Origin: Pseudomonas campi
GTDB taxonomy: Bacteria > Pseudomonadota > Gammaproteobacteria > Pseudomonadales > Pseudomonadaceae
NCBI RefSeq assembly: GCF_013200955.2
Contig: NZ_CP053697.2
Location: 3,410,001 to 3,474,000 of the forward strand
Length of the DNA stretch: 64,000 nucleotides
Direction: 5' to 3'
The notes below the pieces were generated by a model that was not told the origin of the DNA, ran no database searches, and saw nothing but the letters and a program-made list of their open reading frames with translations. Both the position numbers and the translations under genes were made by a program. Below are positions 13,309 to 24,363 of the stretch, piece after piece; within the stretch, counting starts at the first letter, position 1; each line of letters begins with the position of its first letter.

Positions 13309-14063
13309 TAGGCGGACCAGAACAGCAGCAGCCCGCTGCTGATCAGAAGTGCCCCGCTGCAGCGCCGCCAGCCGATGCCCAGCGGCAGCAGCTTCTCCGC
13401 CAGCACCAGCAGGCTGAGCAGCACCATGCCCCACAGACTCATGGCACCCACCACCAGCAAGATCAACATCAGCGCCCAGCAACAACCCAGGCAGTACAGA
13501 CCGTGATGCAGGCCGGTGAACCAGGCACCAGACAGGCCTGGACGGGCATGGTGCTGCAGAAAACCCAGCGGGCTCTGGCAGTGGCTCAGGCAGGCGGCCT
13601 TGGCCTGGCTCAGTTGGTACAGCCCGGCCAGCAGCAGGGCCGCGGCACCCAGCGCTGGCGGCAGGCGCAGGCTCATCGGGTCGAGCACGCCGAGGTATTC
13701 GCCGAGCGCCTGCAGCCCACTCATGAGCAGGGCAAAGCCCGCCCATATCAGCACGTAGGCTGCGCAAAACAGCCACAGCTTCGCCACGTACTGACGATCC
13801 CGCAGCAGGCAACGGCGATAGAGCAGGATCATCGGCAGGACCGCCGGCAGCATCATGGCCTGCATCATCACCAGCCACATACCGAAGGCAAAAAGCCCCT
13901 GCAGGGATAGCCAATCGGCTGGCGGCATGCGCATCTCACCCATGGCCGCCATGCGCGCCGCTTCGCGCGCCGTCCAGTACCAGGCCAGCGCAGCGAACGA
14001 CAGCACACCGCCGGCCGCGACCCAGGCGCCCCAGTCGACCCGGCTAGGCGCGAATGATGCCAC
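13308..14063 (-). CDS. DUF2182 integral membrane protein
   Basis: A predicted polytopic membrane protein of about 251 residues, with hydrophobic segments such as WVAAGGVLSFAALAWYW, MLPAVLPMILLY, WLFCAAYVLIWAGFALLM and CCWALMLILLVVGAM, and a conserved HHGLYCLGCCW motif. It matches the DUF2182 family, described as predicted metal-binding membrane proteins. The start is uncertain: a GTG at 14063 gives a 20-base overlap with the DUF1326 gene, while an ATG at 14108 would overlap it by 65 bases. Its TAA abuts palindromic element C. Confidence 0.8.
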   Translation of the reverse strand: MASFAPSRVDWGAWVAAGGVLSFAALAWYWTAREAARMAAMGEMRMPPADWLSLQGLFAFGMWLVMMQAMMLPAVLPMILLYRRCLLRDRQYVAKLWLFCAAYVLIWAGFALLMSGLQALGEYLGVLDPMSLRLPPALGAAALLLAGLYQLSQAKAACLSHCQSPLGFLQHHARPGLSGAWFTGLHHGLYCLGCCWALMLILLVVGAMSLWGMVLLSLLVLAEKLLPLGIGWRRCSGALLISSGLLLFWSA

Positions 14064-14682
14064 TGGGGCCCATGTGCAGGTCGTAGAGCATGGCGTTGGT
14101 ACCGACATAGTCCAGAGCTATGGCGCCCGCCGTGTTGAAGCTGGCGCTGGCGCAGTCGGCCTCAGCGAACTCGAAACCTTCCGGCAACACCACCTTGGCC
14201 CGGTGCGGCGAGCCATCCATGGGGTTGCGGATCGGCTCGACCCGCCCATCAATGGCGCCCGGTACACGGATGCTGGCGGTCAGCGCGGCACGGTCGGTGC
14301 GCACCTCGACCGGCACAAACTGCGGTTCGTGCAGGGTCGTCACCGTGCTGGCAAAGATGGCGAAGAACGCCGTGGGCTCCTGTTCCTGGCCGCACAGGAT
14401 GGTCAGCAGCGCCTGGCGCTGCATCTCGCTGGCCCGCTCGTCGATGAAGGCCTGGCATTGCCCCTGCCCTTCGTGGATCGGCCCCGGCCAGGCAAAGGTG
14501 CAGGCCACATGCAAGTCAGCCAGCGAGGTGTCGCCGAAATGCCCCTCAACTATGTGGAAGCCGACTGCCGCCTCGCACTTGCCATGCGTGGGCTGCGCAT
14601 TGAACTGGCAGGGACAGCCAAAGGCGCAGTTGCACAAATCCACGCCGGGACCGCGCAGACGCCAATCGATATAGGTGGCCAT
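14044..14682 (-). CDS. DUF1326 family protein
   Basis: The product has 212 residues, MATYIDWRLRGPGVDLCNCA..., with the cysteine cluster CNCAFGCPCQF at about residues 17-27 that marks DUF1326. The start at 14682 has a GAGGT 8 bases upstream; the frame is open to 14712. It overlaps the DUF2182 gene downstream, a pairing common in proteobacteria. Cysteines and context suggest metal handling, but the function is unknown. Confidence 0.85.
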   Translation of the reverse strand: MATYIDWRLRGPGVDLCNCAFGCPCQFNAQPTHGKCEAAVGFHIVEGHFGDTSLADLHVACTFAWPGPIHEGQGQCQAFIDERASEMQRQALLTILCGQEQEPTAFFAIFASTVTTLHEPQFVPVEVRTDRAALTASIRVPGAIDGRVEPIRNPMDGSPHRAKVVLPEGFEFAEADCASASFNTAGAIALDYVGTNAMLYDLHMGPSGIIRA

Positions 14683-14803
14683 GATCAGTACCTCGCCGTC
14701 GAAAGTGCCCATCTTTCAGCTTATGGCGCGCGGTACCCCACGTTAGACGGAATCGGCATCTAGCTCCCTAGCCGGAGCCTCACGACGAATAATCACCGGC
14801 AGC

Positions 14804-14832
14804 AAAAAGGGCAGCTCACGCTGCCCTTTCTG
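14804..14832 (-). terminator. Rho-independent terminator after guaA
   Basis: AAAGGGCAGC and GCTGCCCTTT at 14806-14829 form a hairpin; on the minus strand it is followed by five T, which fits termination of guaA transcription. Confidence 0.85.
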
Positions 14833-14843
14833 GTCCTACTCGA

Positions 14844-16424
14844 TCATTCCCACTCGATGGTCGCTGGCGGCTTGCTCGACACGTCGTAGGTGACGCGGGA
14901 GATGCCCTCGATCTCGTTGATGATGCGGTTGGACACCTTCTCCAGCAGCTCGTAGGGCAGGTGTGCCCAGCGCGCGGTCATGAAATCGATGGTTTCCACG
15001 GCGCGCAGGGCGACGACCCAGGCGTAGCGACGGCCGTCACCGACCACTCCGACCGATTTCACCGGCTGGAACACCACGAAAGCCTGGCTGGTCTTGTGGT
15101 ACCAGTCGAAGTTGTGCAGCTCTTCGAGGAAGATGTGGTCGGCGCGACGCAGGATGTCGGCGTATTCCTTCTTCACTTCGCCGAGGATGCGCACGCCCAG
15201 GCCCGGGCCCGGGAACGGGTGGCGGTAGACCATGTCGTAGGGCAGACCCAGCTCCAGGCCGATCTTGCGCACTTCGTCCTTGAACAGTTCGCGCAGCGGT
15301 TCGACCAGTTTGAACTGCATGTCTTCCGGCAGGCCGCCAACGTTGTGGTGGCTCTTGATCACGTGGGCCTTGCCAGTCTTTGCGCCGGCCGACTCGATCA
15401 CGTCCGGGTAGATTGTGCCCTGGGCGAGGAACTTCACGTCCTGCAGCTTGGTGGCTTCCTGATCGAACACTTCGATGAAGCTGGCACCAATGATCTTGCG
15501 CTTCTGCTCCGGGTCGCTAACGCCGGCCAGACGACCGAGGAACAGCTCTTCGGCGTTGGCGCGGATGACCTTGACGCCCATGTTCTCGGCGAACATGGCC
15601 ATTACCTGATCACCTTCGTGCAGGCGCAGCAGGCCGTTGTCGACGAACACGCAGGTCAGCTGGTCGCCGATGGCCTTGTGCAGCAGCGCCGCAACCACCG
15701 AGGAGTCGACGCCGCCGGACAGGCCCAGCAGCACCTTGGACGAGCCAACCTGGGCACGCACGGTGGCGATGGCGTCTTCGACGATATTGGCCGGAGTCCA
15801 CAGCGCGGCACAGCCGCAGATGTCGAGGATGAAGCGCGAGAGGATGCGCCCACCCTGCTTGGTGTGAGTGACTTCCGGGTGGAACTGCACGCCGTAGTAA
15901 CCGCGCACGTCATCGGCCATGGCGGCGATCGGGCAGCTCGGGGTGCTGGCGAGGATGTGGAAGCCGGCCGGGATTTCGGTGACCTTGTCGCCGTGGCTCA
16001 TCCACACGTCGAGACCGAACACGCCGTCGGTGTCGACATGGTCTTCGATGCCGTCGAGCAGGCGGCTCTTGCCGACCACGTCGACACGGGCGTAGCCGAA
16101 CTCACGCAGGTCGGAACCCTGCACGCGACCGCCGAGCTGCTCGGACATGGTCTGCATGCCGTAGCAGATGCCGAAGATCGGCACATTCAGGTCGAACACC
16201 GCTTGCGGCGCCCGCGGGCTGCCGGCTTCGTGCACCGACTCCGGGCCACCGGCGAGGATCACACCACGCGGAGCGAAGGCGCGGATCGCCTCGTTCTCCA
16301 TGTCGAACGGGTGGATTTCGCAATACACACCGATCTCGCGCACGCGGCGGGCGATCAGTTGGGTGTACTGGGAGCCGAAATCCAGAATCAGGATGCGGTG
16401 GGCGTGAATGTCAGGGTGAGCCAT
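14844..16424 (-). CDS. guaA: GMP synthase (glutamine-hydrolysing)
   Basis: The product has 526 residues. An N-terminal class I glutamine amidotransferase domain has the nucleophile in FGICYGMQ and [10 protein letters not shown]. The ATP-pyrophosphatase domain has the P-loop [17 protein letters not shown], and a C-terminal dimerisation domain ends TIEWE. It aminates XMP to GMP. It follows guaB on the same strand, but palindromic element E lies in the gap, so guaA must be reached by read-through or have its own promoter. Confidence 0.98.
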   Translation of the reverse strand: MAHPDIHAHRILILDFGSQYTQLIARRVREIGVYCEIHPFDMENEAIRAFAPRGVILAGGPESVHEAGSPRAPQAVFDLNVPIFGICYGMQTMSEQLGGRVQGSDLREFGYARVDVVGKSRLLDGIEDHVDTDGVFGLDVWMSHGDKVTEIPAGFHILASTPSCPIAAMADDVRGYYGVQFHPEVTHTKQGGRILSRFILDICGCAALWTPANIVEDAIATVRAQVGSSKVLLGLSGGVDSSVVAALLHKAIGDQLTCVFVDNGLLRLHEGDQVMAMFAENMGVKVIRANAEELFLGRLAGVSDPEQKRKIIGASFIEVFDQEATKLQDVKFLAQGTIYPDVIESAGAKTGKAHVIKSHHNVGGLPEDMQFKLVEPLRELFKDEVRKIGLELGLPYDMVYRHPFPGPGLGVRILGEVKKEYADILRRADHIFLEELHNFDWYHKTSQAFVVFQPVKSVGVVGDGRRYAWVVALRAVETIDFMTARWAHLPYELLEKVSNRIINEIEGISRVTYDVSSKPPATIEWE

Positions 16425-16493
16425 GGCCGTCTCTCGTAGCGGAATTCACAAATGACAAAGGGCTGATAGCAGCCCCGTGTCCTATCAAACTTC

Positions 16494-16691
16494 AAAAATC
16501 GATTTGCCACGTCGCGAGCGCAGAGCCGGCAAGGCGGAGAGAAACGAGAAAGCGGAGTTGGCTGTAGCCAATGAGCATTTACTCGCTCCGCTCGCCCTCT
16601 CGGGCCGTCCTTTCGGACGTTCACTGGCAAGCCAGTGTCGAGTTTTTCTCCAACGCCGCCGGATCAAGCGCAGCAGCGGCACATCGATTTT

Positions 16692-16692
<1 letters not shown>
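16494..16692 (-). repeat. Stop-anchored palindromic element, copy E (divergent ends)
   Basis: About 199 bp in the guaB-guaA gap. The ends are AAAAATCGATTTGCC (left) and, on the minus strand, AAAAATCGATGTGCC (right): a different terminal repeat from copies A-D. The interior matches the family: GGGCGAGCGGAGCGAGTA, TGCTCATT, ACTCCGC and CCGCCTTGCCGGCTCT in the same order. Read from guaB it begins on the last base of the guaB TGA (16692-16694). Confidence 0.7.
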
Positions 16693-18335
<1,643 letters not shown>

Positions 18336-18341
<6 letters not shown>

Positions 18342-18890
18342 GACAACCACCTGCACCAGCGCCACTGGATACCCCAGACGCTCGGCAAACTCGTCGAGAA
18401 AGCCCTGCTTGAAGGTTGCGGCGCTCCAATTGTTGAAGATAAAGCCCAGATTGGAGAAGGCGCAGGGCTGCAGGAACAGGAAGCCGTTGATGTCGTCCTC
18501 ATGGCCGCATTGCGGGCAACAGAAGTTGTCGGTCTGCCCGGGCATCCACTCTTCCAGGCTGTCGAACAGCGCCGGACCTATTTCCTGGCGACACTCGGGG
18601 CAGCCCGCTTCCTCGGCGAAATCCTCGGTCGGGGTATAGATGCAGCGCTTGCTCACCACCTCCAGGCCGTTGATCGGCTGGCCGAAAGGCAACAGCTGCG
18701 GCAGCTCGACCACCCGTCGCGCGCCAGGGGCGATGGCATAGGCCATGCGATTGAAGCTGCGCCCGCAGGTGCTCGGCTGCTCCTCGATGACATTCAGCTG
18801 CGCCAGCCAGCGCAGGACCACCCGCGCCCGCCCCTCATGGCCGGGAAAGCTGGAAATACGCGGCACGATAATCGCCTGGTTCTCGCTCAT
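18336..18890 (-). CDS. Conserved hypothetical protein with two CxxC pairs
   Basis: The product has 184 residues with no signal peptide. CPEC (97-100) and CPQC (125-128) could bind one zinc ion; other cysteines are at 42, 83, 124 and 143. Pseudomonas homologues are sometimes labelled as a sugar-transporter ATPase, but no Walker motif is present, so I do not use that name. The stop TAG is part of a REP palindrome. It diverges from xseA. Function unknown. Confidence 0.75.
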
Positions 18891-18996
18891 GGCAGGCTCC
18901 GCCTCTCACTCAAAGGCGCGCAGCTTAGCGACTGCTGCGCGGCGGTCAACGCCGTCGACCTATGGCCGGCCCGGCAAAGCCTTTATCATGCCGGCC

Positions 18997-20376
18997 ATGA
19001 TCAACGACCCGTTCCAACGCCTCGGCCTCGACCGCGATGTGCTCAGCGTCAGCCAGCTCAACAACCGCGCGCGGCTGTTGCTGGAAGACGTGTTCGCGCA
19101 GGTCTGGGTCGAAGGCGAAATCTCCAACCTGGCCAAGCCGGCTTCCGGGCACCTCTATTTCACCCTCAAGGATAGCCAGGCGCAGGTGCGCTGCGCGCTA
19201 TTCCGGCAGAACGCCAGCCGCGTGCGCCAGGCCCTGCGCGACGGCCTGGCGGTCAAGGTACGCGGCAAGGTCTCGCTGTTCGAGGGCCGCGGCGACTACC
19301 AACTGATCGTCGACAGCGTCGAACCGGCCGGCGACGGCGCCCTGCGCCTGGCCTTCGAAGCGCTGAAGGAAAAGCTCTCCGGCGAAGGCCTGTTCAGCGC
19401 CGAGAACAAAATCGCCCTGCCCGCCCACCCGCAACGCATCGGCATCATCAGTTCGCCGACCGGCGCGGTGATCCGCGACATCATCAGCGTGTTCCGCCGC
19501 CGCGCACCGCAGGTGGCGCTGACCCTGATTCCCACCGCCGTGCAGGGTCGCGAAGCCACCGCGCAGATCGTCCGCGCCCTGCAACTGGCCGATGCCCAGG
19601 GTTTCGACGCGCTGATCCTGGCCCGTGGCGGCGGCTCGCTGGAAGACCTCTGGTGCTTCAACGAAGAAGCCGTGGCCCGCGCCGTGGCCGCCTGCAAAAC
19701 GCCTATCGTCAGCGCCGTCGGCCATGAGACCGATGTATCGATCAGCGACTTCGTCGCCGACGTACGCGCGCCAACACCCTCCGCCGCCGCCGAATTGCTG
19801 GCACCGGACAGCAGCGACCTGCGCCACCGCCTGGACAACCTCAAGCGCCGCCTGCTGCTGCGCATGCAGGGGCGCCTGGCCCACGAGCGCCTGCGCCTGG
19901 ACGGCATGGCCCGGCGCCTGCGCCACCCTGGCGAACGCCTGCGCCAACAGGCGCAGCGCCTGGACGACCTCGACATGCGTCTGCGCCGCGCCTTTACCCA
20001 GCAACTGCACAACCGCAGCGAACGCCTGGCGCGCCTGGACACCCGTCTGGCCGCCCAGCATCCGGGGCGTAGCCTGGCCCTGCTGCGCCAGCGCCTGGAC
20101 AGCCTGGCCGCACGCCTGCCGCGCGCCGCACTCGGCCAACTGCGGGAGCGCCGGCAGAAGCTCGCAAGCCTGATGCAGAACCTGCATATCGTCAGCCCAC
20201 TGGCGACCCTCGGCCGCGGCTACAGCATCCTCCTCGACGAACGCGGCCAGGCCATTCGCAGCGCTGCGCAGACCCAGCCCGGCCAGCGCCTCAAGGCCAG
20301 GCTCGGTGAAGGCGAACTGGTGGTGCGAGTGGAAGACAACCACCTGACGCCGGTGACCCTGTCGCTGCTCGATTAA
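18997..20376 (+). CDS. xseA: Exodeoxyribonuclease VII large subunit
   Basis: The product has 459 residues. The N-terminal OB-fold reads SVSQLNNRARLLLEDVFAQV, WVEGEISN, ASGHLYFTLKD. The catalytic domain has GIISSPTGAVIRDI and ARGGGSLEDLWCFNEE, and a long arginine-rich coiled coil (about 290-400) precedes the GRGYSIL motif. With XseB it degrades single-stranded DNA from both ends. ATG 18997 (MINDPFQRLG) fits the family; an ATG three codons upstream is also possible. Confidence 0.97.
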   Translation: MINDPFQRLGLDRDVLSVSQLNNRARLLLEDVFAQVWVEGEISNLAKPASGHLYFTLKDSQAQVRCALFRQNASRVRQALRDGLAVKVRGKVSLFEGRGDYQLIVDSVEPAGDGALRLAFEALKEKLSGEGLFSAENKIALPAHPQRIGIISSPTGAVIRDIISVFRRRAPQVALTLIPTAVQGREATAQIVRALQLADAQGFDALILARGGGSLEDLWCFNEEAVARAVAACKTPIVSAVGHETDVSISDFVADVRAPTPSAAAELLAPDSSDLRHRLDNLKRRLLLRMQGRLAHERLRLDGMARRLRHPGERLRQQAQRLDDLDMRLRRAFTQQLHNRSERLARLDTRLAAQHPGRSLALLRQRLDSLAARLPRAALGQLRERRQKLASLMQNLHIVSPLATLGRGYSILLDERGQAIRSAAQTQPGQRLKARLGEGELVVRVEDNHLTPVTLSLLD

Positions 20377-20429
20377 CTCTCAAGGTGGATGGGCGCGCGC
20401 CATCCACCCCACTCAACTGGATTGACCCG

Positions 20430-21329
20430 ATGCCCACCCCCGCCCGTAGGAGCGAGCTCTGCTCGCGAACATCTCAAGCGAAAAAGCTTCGCGAGCAGAG
20501 CTCGCTCCTACAGGTTCTGCTCCTACCCCTGGCACTCTGCTTCGCCCTGCCCGCCCATGCCGAAGGCTTCATCAGCCGCCTGCTGCACAAGCCGGTGCCG
20601 GGCGGCGTCGCCGTACTCCAACTGGGCAGCGGCGTCAGCGCGCCGCAGGTGCGCTTCCAGGGCAAACCGGTGCTGACGGTCAAGGAAGACGGCCGGCAAT
20701 GGATCGCCATCATCGGCCTGCCACTGACCAGCCAGCCCGGCCCGGCGCAGGTGCTGGTCGACGGCCAGGCGGTCACCTTGCAGATCGGCAGCAAGCACTA
20801 CCGCGAGCAGCGCATCACCCTGAAGAACCCAGAGCAGGTCAATCCGAGCCCGGCCAACCTCAAGCGCATCGAGCGCGAGCTTGCCGAGCAGACCCGCGCC
20901 TACCAGCAGTTCAGCGCACGCCAGCCGAGCAATCTGCTACTCGACAAACCAGTCGACGGCCCACTCTCCAGCCCCTTCGGCCTGCGCCGCTTCTTCAATG
21001 GCGAGGAGCGCAACCCGCACTCCGGCCTGGACTTCGCCGCCAAGGCCGGTACGCCGATCAAGGCGCCAGCGGCCGGCAAGGTGATCCTGATCGGCGACTA
21101 CTTCTTCAACGGCAAGACCGTGTTCATCGACCACGGCCAGGGCCTGATCAGCATGTTCTGCCATCTGTCAGCGGTAGACGTGCAACTTGGCCAGGAGCTG
21201 CCGCGCGGCGGCCTGCTCGGCAAGGTCGGCAGCACCGGCCGCGCCACCGGCCCGCACCTGCACTGGAATGTCAGCCTCAACGACGCGCGGGTCGACCCGG
21301 CCATTTTCATCGGCGCGTTCAAACCCTGA
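20430..21329 (+). CDS. Exported M23-family metallopeptidase with a REPIN-encoded signal-peptide extension
   Basis: The product has 299 residues. The C-terminal LytM/M23 domain has the zinc motifs HSGLDFAAKAGTPIKAPAAG and GPHLHWNV; it probably cuts cell-wall peptide cross-links or activates amidases. The signal peptide core is LLLPLALCFALPAHA, but between the start MPTPA and this core lie 22 residues encoded exactly by the 66-base REPIN at 20446-20511. No ATG or GTG exists after the repeat and before the hydrophobic core, so translation must pass through it. Its TGA overlaps palindromic element D. Confidence 0.9.
   Translation: MPTPARRSELCSRTSQAKKLREQSSLLQVLLLPLALCFALPAHAEGFISRLLHKPVPGGVAVLQLGSGVSAPQVRFQGKPVLTVKEDGRQWIAIIGLPLTSQPGPAQVLVDGQAVTLQIGSKHYREQRITLKNPEQVNPSPANLKRIERELAEQTRAYQQFSARQPSNLLLDKPVDGPLSSPFGLRRFFNGEERNPHSGLDFAAKAGTPIKAPAAGKVILIGDYFFNGKTVFIDHGQGLISMFCHLSAVDVQLGQELPRGGLLGKVGSTGRATGPHLHWNVSLNDARVDPAIFIGAFKP
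20446..20511. repeat. REPIN inside the M23 peptidase coding sequence
   Basis: GTAGGAGCGAGCTCTGCTCG at the left and CGAGCAGAGCTCGCTCCTAC at the right are perfect inverted REP copies around a short loop. The element is 66 bases (22 codons), so the frame is kept, and it has no stop codon in that frame. Confidence 0.9.
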
Positions 21330-21526
21330 GAACCTGCTTACGATCTCCTGACTCGCGGTCATACCGCGTTAAAAGCGGCCTCGGAAAGCCGCTTGCGGCT
21401 AACGCGCTTTAGCGCGACCCGAAGGGCGAGTGAAACGAGTCATGCTCATTTACAGCTCGTAAACTCCGCTTCCTCGGCCGCTTTTGCCTTGTCTGGCTCT
21501 AATTCAGAAAATCGTAAACATGTTCT
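21329..21526 (+). repeat. Stop-anchored palindromic element, copy D
   Basis: About 198 bp, starting on the last base of the M23 gene's TGA with AGAACCTGCTTACGATCT. The other end on the minus strand is AGAACATGTTTACGATTT. The interior has GCTAACGCGCTTTAGCGCGA, GGGCGAGTG, CTCATTTACAGCTCGTAAA and GCCTTGTCTGGCTCTAATTC, closely matching copies A and C. The 146 bases from here to the leader peptide (21527-21672) are AT-rich and probably hold the leuA promoter, though no clear -35/-10 pair stands out. Confidence 0.8.
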
Positions 21527-21672
21527 GAGAAAGCTGAAAATCGCCACGCAACCCAAACAAAGCAATACGCATAATTGAGCAATATTATTTCCATATTCGT
21601 ATTTAACCGCATTTAATCAGCGTTTTTACGGCAAGCCTTGCCAGCTTTAACCTCTGCCAGTAGGGTTTACCC

Positions 21673-21750
21673 ATGAACAGCTCTCACACCCTCATTCTGT
21701 TGCGCCAACACGCCTGCCTGCGCCTGGTCAGTCCACGACTGCGCGGCTAA
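21673..21750 (+). CDS. Candidate leuA leader peptide
   Basis: A 25-residue reading frame, [20 protein letters not shown]..., with six leucines, sits 59 bases before leuA behind an AGGG ribosome site. Its stop codon is part of a stem-loop: GGCTAAC (21745-21751) pairs with GTTAGCC (21759-21765). Position and leucine content suggest translation-coupled control of leuA by leucine supply. There is no T-rich terminator after the stem, so classical attenuation is not clearly supported. Inferred, not recognised from a named family. Confidence 0.5.
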   Translation: MNSSHTLILLRQHACLRLVSPRLRG

Positions 21751-21809
21751 CTCCCTGCGTTAGCCAACACCTCGTTTCCCCGGCCTGCCGCCGACCAAGG
21801 ATTAGCCCC

Positions 21810-23480
21810 ATGACCATGCTCAAAGACCCGTCGAAGAAGTATCGCCCCTTCACTCCGATCCAGATTCCGGACCGCACCTGGCCGGATCAGATCATCGACA
21901 AGGCACCGATCTGGTTGTCCACCGACCTGCGTGACGGCAACCAGTCGCTGATCGAGCCGATGGATGCCGAGAAGAAGATGCGCTTCTTCAAGACCCTGCT
22001 GAAGGTCGGTATCAAGGAAATCGAAGTGGGCTTCCCGTCCGCCTCGCAGACCGACTTCGACTTCGTCCGCGAGCTGATCGAAGGCGGCCACATTCCCGAC
22101 GACGTGACCATCCAGGTGCTGACCCAGGCCCGTGAAGACCTGATCACCCGTACCTTCGAGTCGCTCAAGGGCGCCAAGAAGGCCATCGTCCATTACTACA
22201 ACGCCACCGCGCCGAGCTTCCGCCGCATCGTCTTCAACCAGGACAAGGCCGGCGTGGTCGAGATCGCCGTGGAAGCGGCGAAGATCGTCAAGCGCCTGGC
22301 CGCCGCCCAGCCGGAAACCCAGTGGGGCTTCGAGTACTCGCCGGAAGTGTTCAGCTCCACCGAGATCGATTTCGCCGTCGAGGTGTGCAACGCGGTGATC
22401 GGCGTGTTCCAGCCGACCCCGGCGAACAAGCTGATCCTCAACCTGCCGGCGACCATCGAAGGCGCCACGCCGAACAACTACGCCGACCAGATCGAGTGGT
22501 TCGGCCGTCATGTCGACCGTCGCGACAGCGTGCTGCTCAGCCTGCACACCCACAACGACCGCGGCACCGGCGTGGCCGCCACCGAGCTGGGCCTGATGGC
22601 CGGCGCCGACCGCGTGGAAGGCTGCCTGTTCGGCAATGGCGAGCGTACCGGCAACGTCTGCCTGGTCACCGTGGCGCTGAACCTCTACACCCAGGGCGTC
22701 GACCCGCAGCTGGACTTCTCCGACATTGATGCCGTGCGCAAGGTGGTCGAGGAGTGCAACCAGTTGCCGGTGCACCCGCGTCACCCCTATGTCGGCGATC
22801 TGGTGCACACCGCCTTCTCCGGCTCGCACCAGGATGCGATCCGCAAGGGCTTCGCCCAGCAGGACCCGCAAGGCATCTGGGAAGTGCCGTACCTGCCGAT
22901 CGACCCGGCTGATATCGGCCGCGACTACGAGGCGGTGATTCGCGTCAACAGCCAGTCCGGCAAGGGCGGCATCACCTTCCTCCTCGAGCAGGAATACGGC
23001 ATCAGCCTGCCGCGCCGCATGCAGATCGAGTTCAGCCAGGTGGTGCAGAAAGAAACCGATCGCCTCGGCCTGGAAATGACTGCTGCGCAGATCTACGGCC
23101 TGCTGGAAAACGAGTACCTCAAGGCCAACAGTCCCTATGTGCTGAAGAGTCATCGCCTGCAGGAAGAGAACGGCATCTGCAATGTCGACATCGACGTGAC
23201 CGTAGGCGGCGAGCTGCGCCGCAAGCACGGCACCGGCAAAGGTCCGCTGGAGGCCCTGGTTGCCGCCCTGCCGCTGAGCGTGGAGATCATGGATTACCAC
23301 GAGCACGCCATCAGCTCCGGCACCAATGCCCAGGCCGCTGCGTATATCGAGGTCCGCGTCAACGGCGGGCGCCCGCTGCACGGCATCGGCATCGACGAGA
23401 ACCTGACCACGGCGACCTTCCGCGCCCTGTTCAGCGCGCTCAACCGCGCCATGAGCCAGGCAGAAGTGCAAGCCGCCTGA
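21810..23480 (+). CDS. leuA: 2-isopropylmalate synthase (LeuA type 2)
   Basis: The product has 556 residues, starting [14 protein letters not shown]. The HMGL-like TIM barrel has [14 protein letters not shown] and the metal-binding [13 protein letters not shown]; the C-terminal region (about 430-556) is the leucine-binding regulatory domain with [14 protein letters not shown]. It condenses acetyl-CoA and 2-oxoisovalerate, the first step of leucine synthesis, and the family is feedback-inhibited by leucine. A short leader peptide precedes it and a terminator follows. Confidence 0.97.
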   Translation: MTMLKDPSKKYRPFTPIQIPDRTWPDQIIDKAPIWLSTDLRDGNQSLIEPMDAEKKMRFFKTLLKVGIKEIEVGFPSASQTDFDFVRELIEGGHIPDDVTIQVLTQAREDLITRTFESLKGAKKAIVHYYNATAPSFRRIVFNQDKAGVVEIAVEAAKIVKRLAAAQPETQWGFEYSPEVFSSTEIDFAVEVCNAVIGVFQPTPANKLILNLPATIEGATPNNYADQIEWFGRHVDRRDSVLLSLHTHNDRGTGVAATELGLMAGADRVEGCLFGNGERTGNVCLVTVALNLYTQGVDPQLDFSDIDAVRKVVEECNQLPVHPRHPYVGDLVHTAFSGSHQDAIRKGFAQQDPQGIWEVPYLPIDPADIGRDYEAVIRVNSQSGKGGITFLLEQEYGISLPRRMQIEFSQVVQKETDRLGLEMTAAQIYGLLENEYLKANSPYVLKSHRLQEENGICNVDIDVTVGGELRRKHGTGKGPLEALVAALPLSVEIMDYHEHAISSGTNAQAAAYIEVRVNGGRPLHGIGIDENLTTATFRALFSALNRAMSQAEVQAA

Positions 23481-23497
23481 TTCATACAGTTGTTAGT

Positions 23498-23525
23498 AAA
23501 AAGGGGAGCTCAGGCTCCCCTTTTT
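23498..23525 (+). terminator. Rho-independent terminator after leuA
   Basis: AAAAAGGGGAGC and GCTCCCCTTTTT form a hairpin with a T-run, 18 bases after the leuA stop. Confidence 0.9.
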
Positions 23526-23586
23526 ACTGCACCCATCCATCGAGCTAACTAGACTGCAGTCAGTTGCTTGCTGGTGGAGAACACTG

Positions 23587-24342
23587 ATGCGCAAATCTGG
23601 ATTGCTACTGCGCAGTCTTCTGTTTGGCCTGCTGCTGGCCGCACCCAACCTGAGCAACGCCGCCGATGTAGTGATGGCCTTCGGCGAGAAGATTCCGCCG
23701 TTCTGCTTCCCCGAAAGCGACAGCGGCATCGAGCTGGAAATCATCGGCGAAGCCCTGGCCTTCAAGGGCCACCAGCTCAAGCCCCGCTACTACCCACTGG
23801 CCCGCGTACCACTGACCTTTCGCCAGGGTGAAGTGGATGCGGCGATGACCGACCTGGGCCAGGATCTCAGCGAAATCGGCGCCCACTACGGCAACCCGGC
23901 AGTGATCTACCAGAACGTATTCGTCACCCTCAAGGGCCGCAACCTCAGCATCAAGAAACCGGAAGACCTCAAGGGGCTGAGCGTGGTGGCCTTCCAGGGT
24001 GCAGCCAAACGCTACCCTGAGTGGCTGGCGGCCAGCGAACAGGCTGGCCTGTACTTCGAGCAAAACAATCAGGAGTTACAGGTGCTCGGCCTGAACAAGG
24101 CCCGCTACGATGTGGTGCTCAGCGACCGCAGCATCTTCCGTTATTTCGAGCTGCTGCTGGAGCGCACCACTCTGTTCAAGGCCAAGTCGGTGCAGATGCA
24201 CGAGTTCACCGAAATCGATCCCGATGATTACCGCCCGGTGTTCAGCGACCCGCAGATTCGTGACGACTTCAATGCCGGCCTGGAACACCTCAAGGCCACG
24301 GGCCGCTACCAGGAAATCTACGACCACTATCTGCAGCAGTAA
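23587..24342 (+). CDS. Periplasmic amino-acid-type substrate-binding protein (SBP_bac_3)
   Basis: The product has 251 residues. A Sec signal peptide (LLLRSLLFGLLLAAPNLSNA) precedes a type 2 periplasmic binding fold: PPFCFPE, the FRQGEVDAAMTDL hinge, KKPEDLKGLSVVAFQGA and RYQEIYDHYLQQ at the end. No permease or ATPase gene is adjacent, so it may serve as an orphan binding protein. The ligand is unknown. A GGTGGAG lies upstream of the ATG. Confidence 0.85.
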   Translation: MRKSGLLLRSLLFGLLLAAPNLSNAADVVMAFGEKIPPFCFPESDSGIELEIIGEALAFKGHQLKPRYYPLARVPLTFRQGEVDAAMTDLGQDLSEIGAHYGNPAVIYQNVFVTLKGRNLSIKKPEDLKGLSVVAFQGAAKRYPEWLAASEQAGLYFEQNNQELQVLGLNKARYDVVLSDRSIFRYFELLLERTTLFKAKSVQMHEFTEIDPDDYRPVFSDPQIRDDFNAGLEHLKATGRYQEIYDHYLQQ

Positions 24343-24363
24343 CGCTCGGTGAGTGGCACCCTT

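Noticed and set aside
21745..21809. Classical transcription attenuator before leuA
   Set aside because: The stem at 21745-21765 lacks a following T-run and I found no competing antiterminator.
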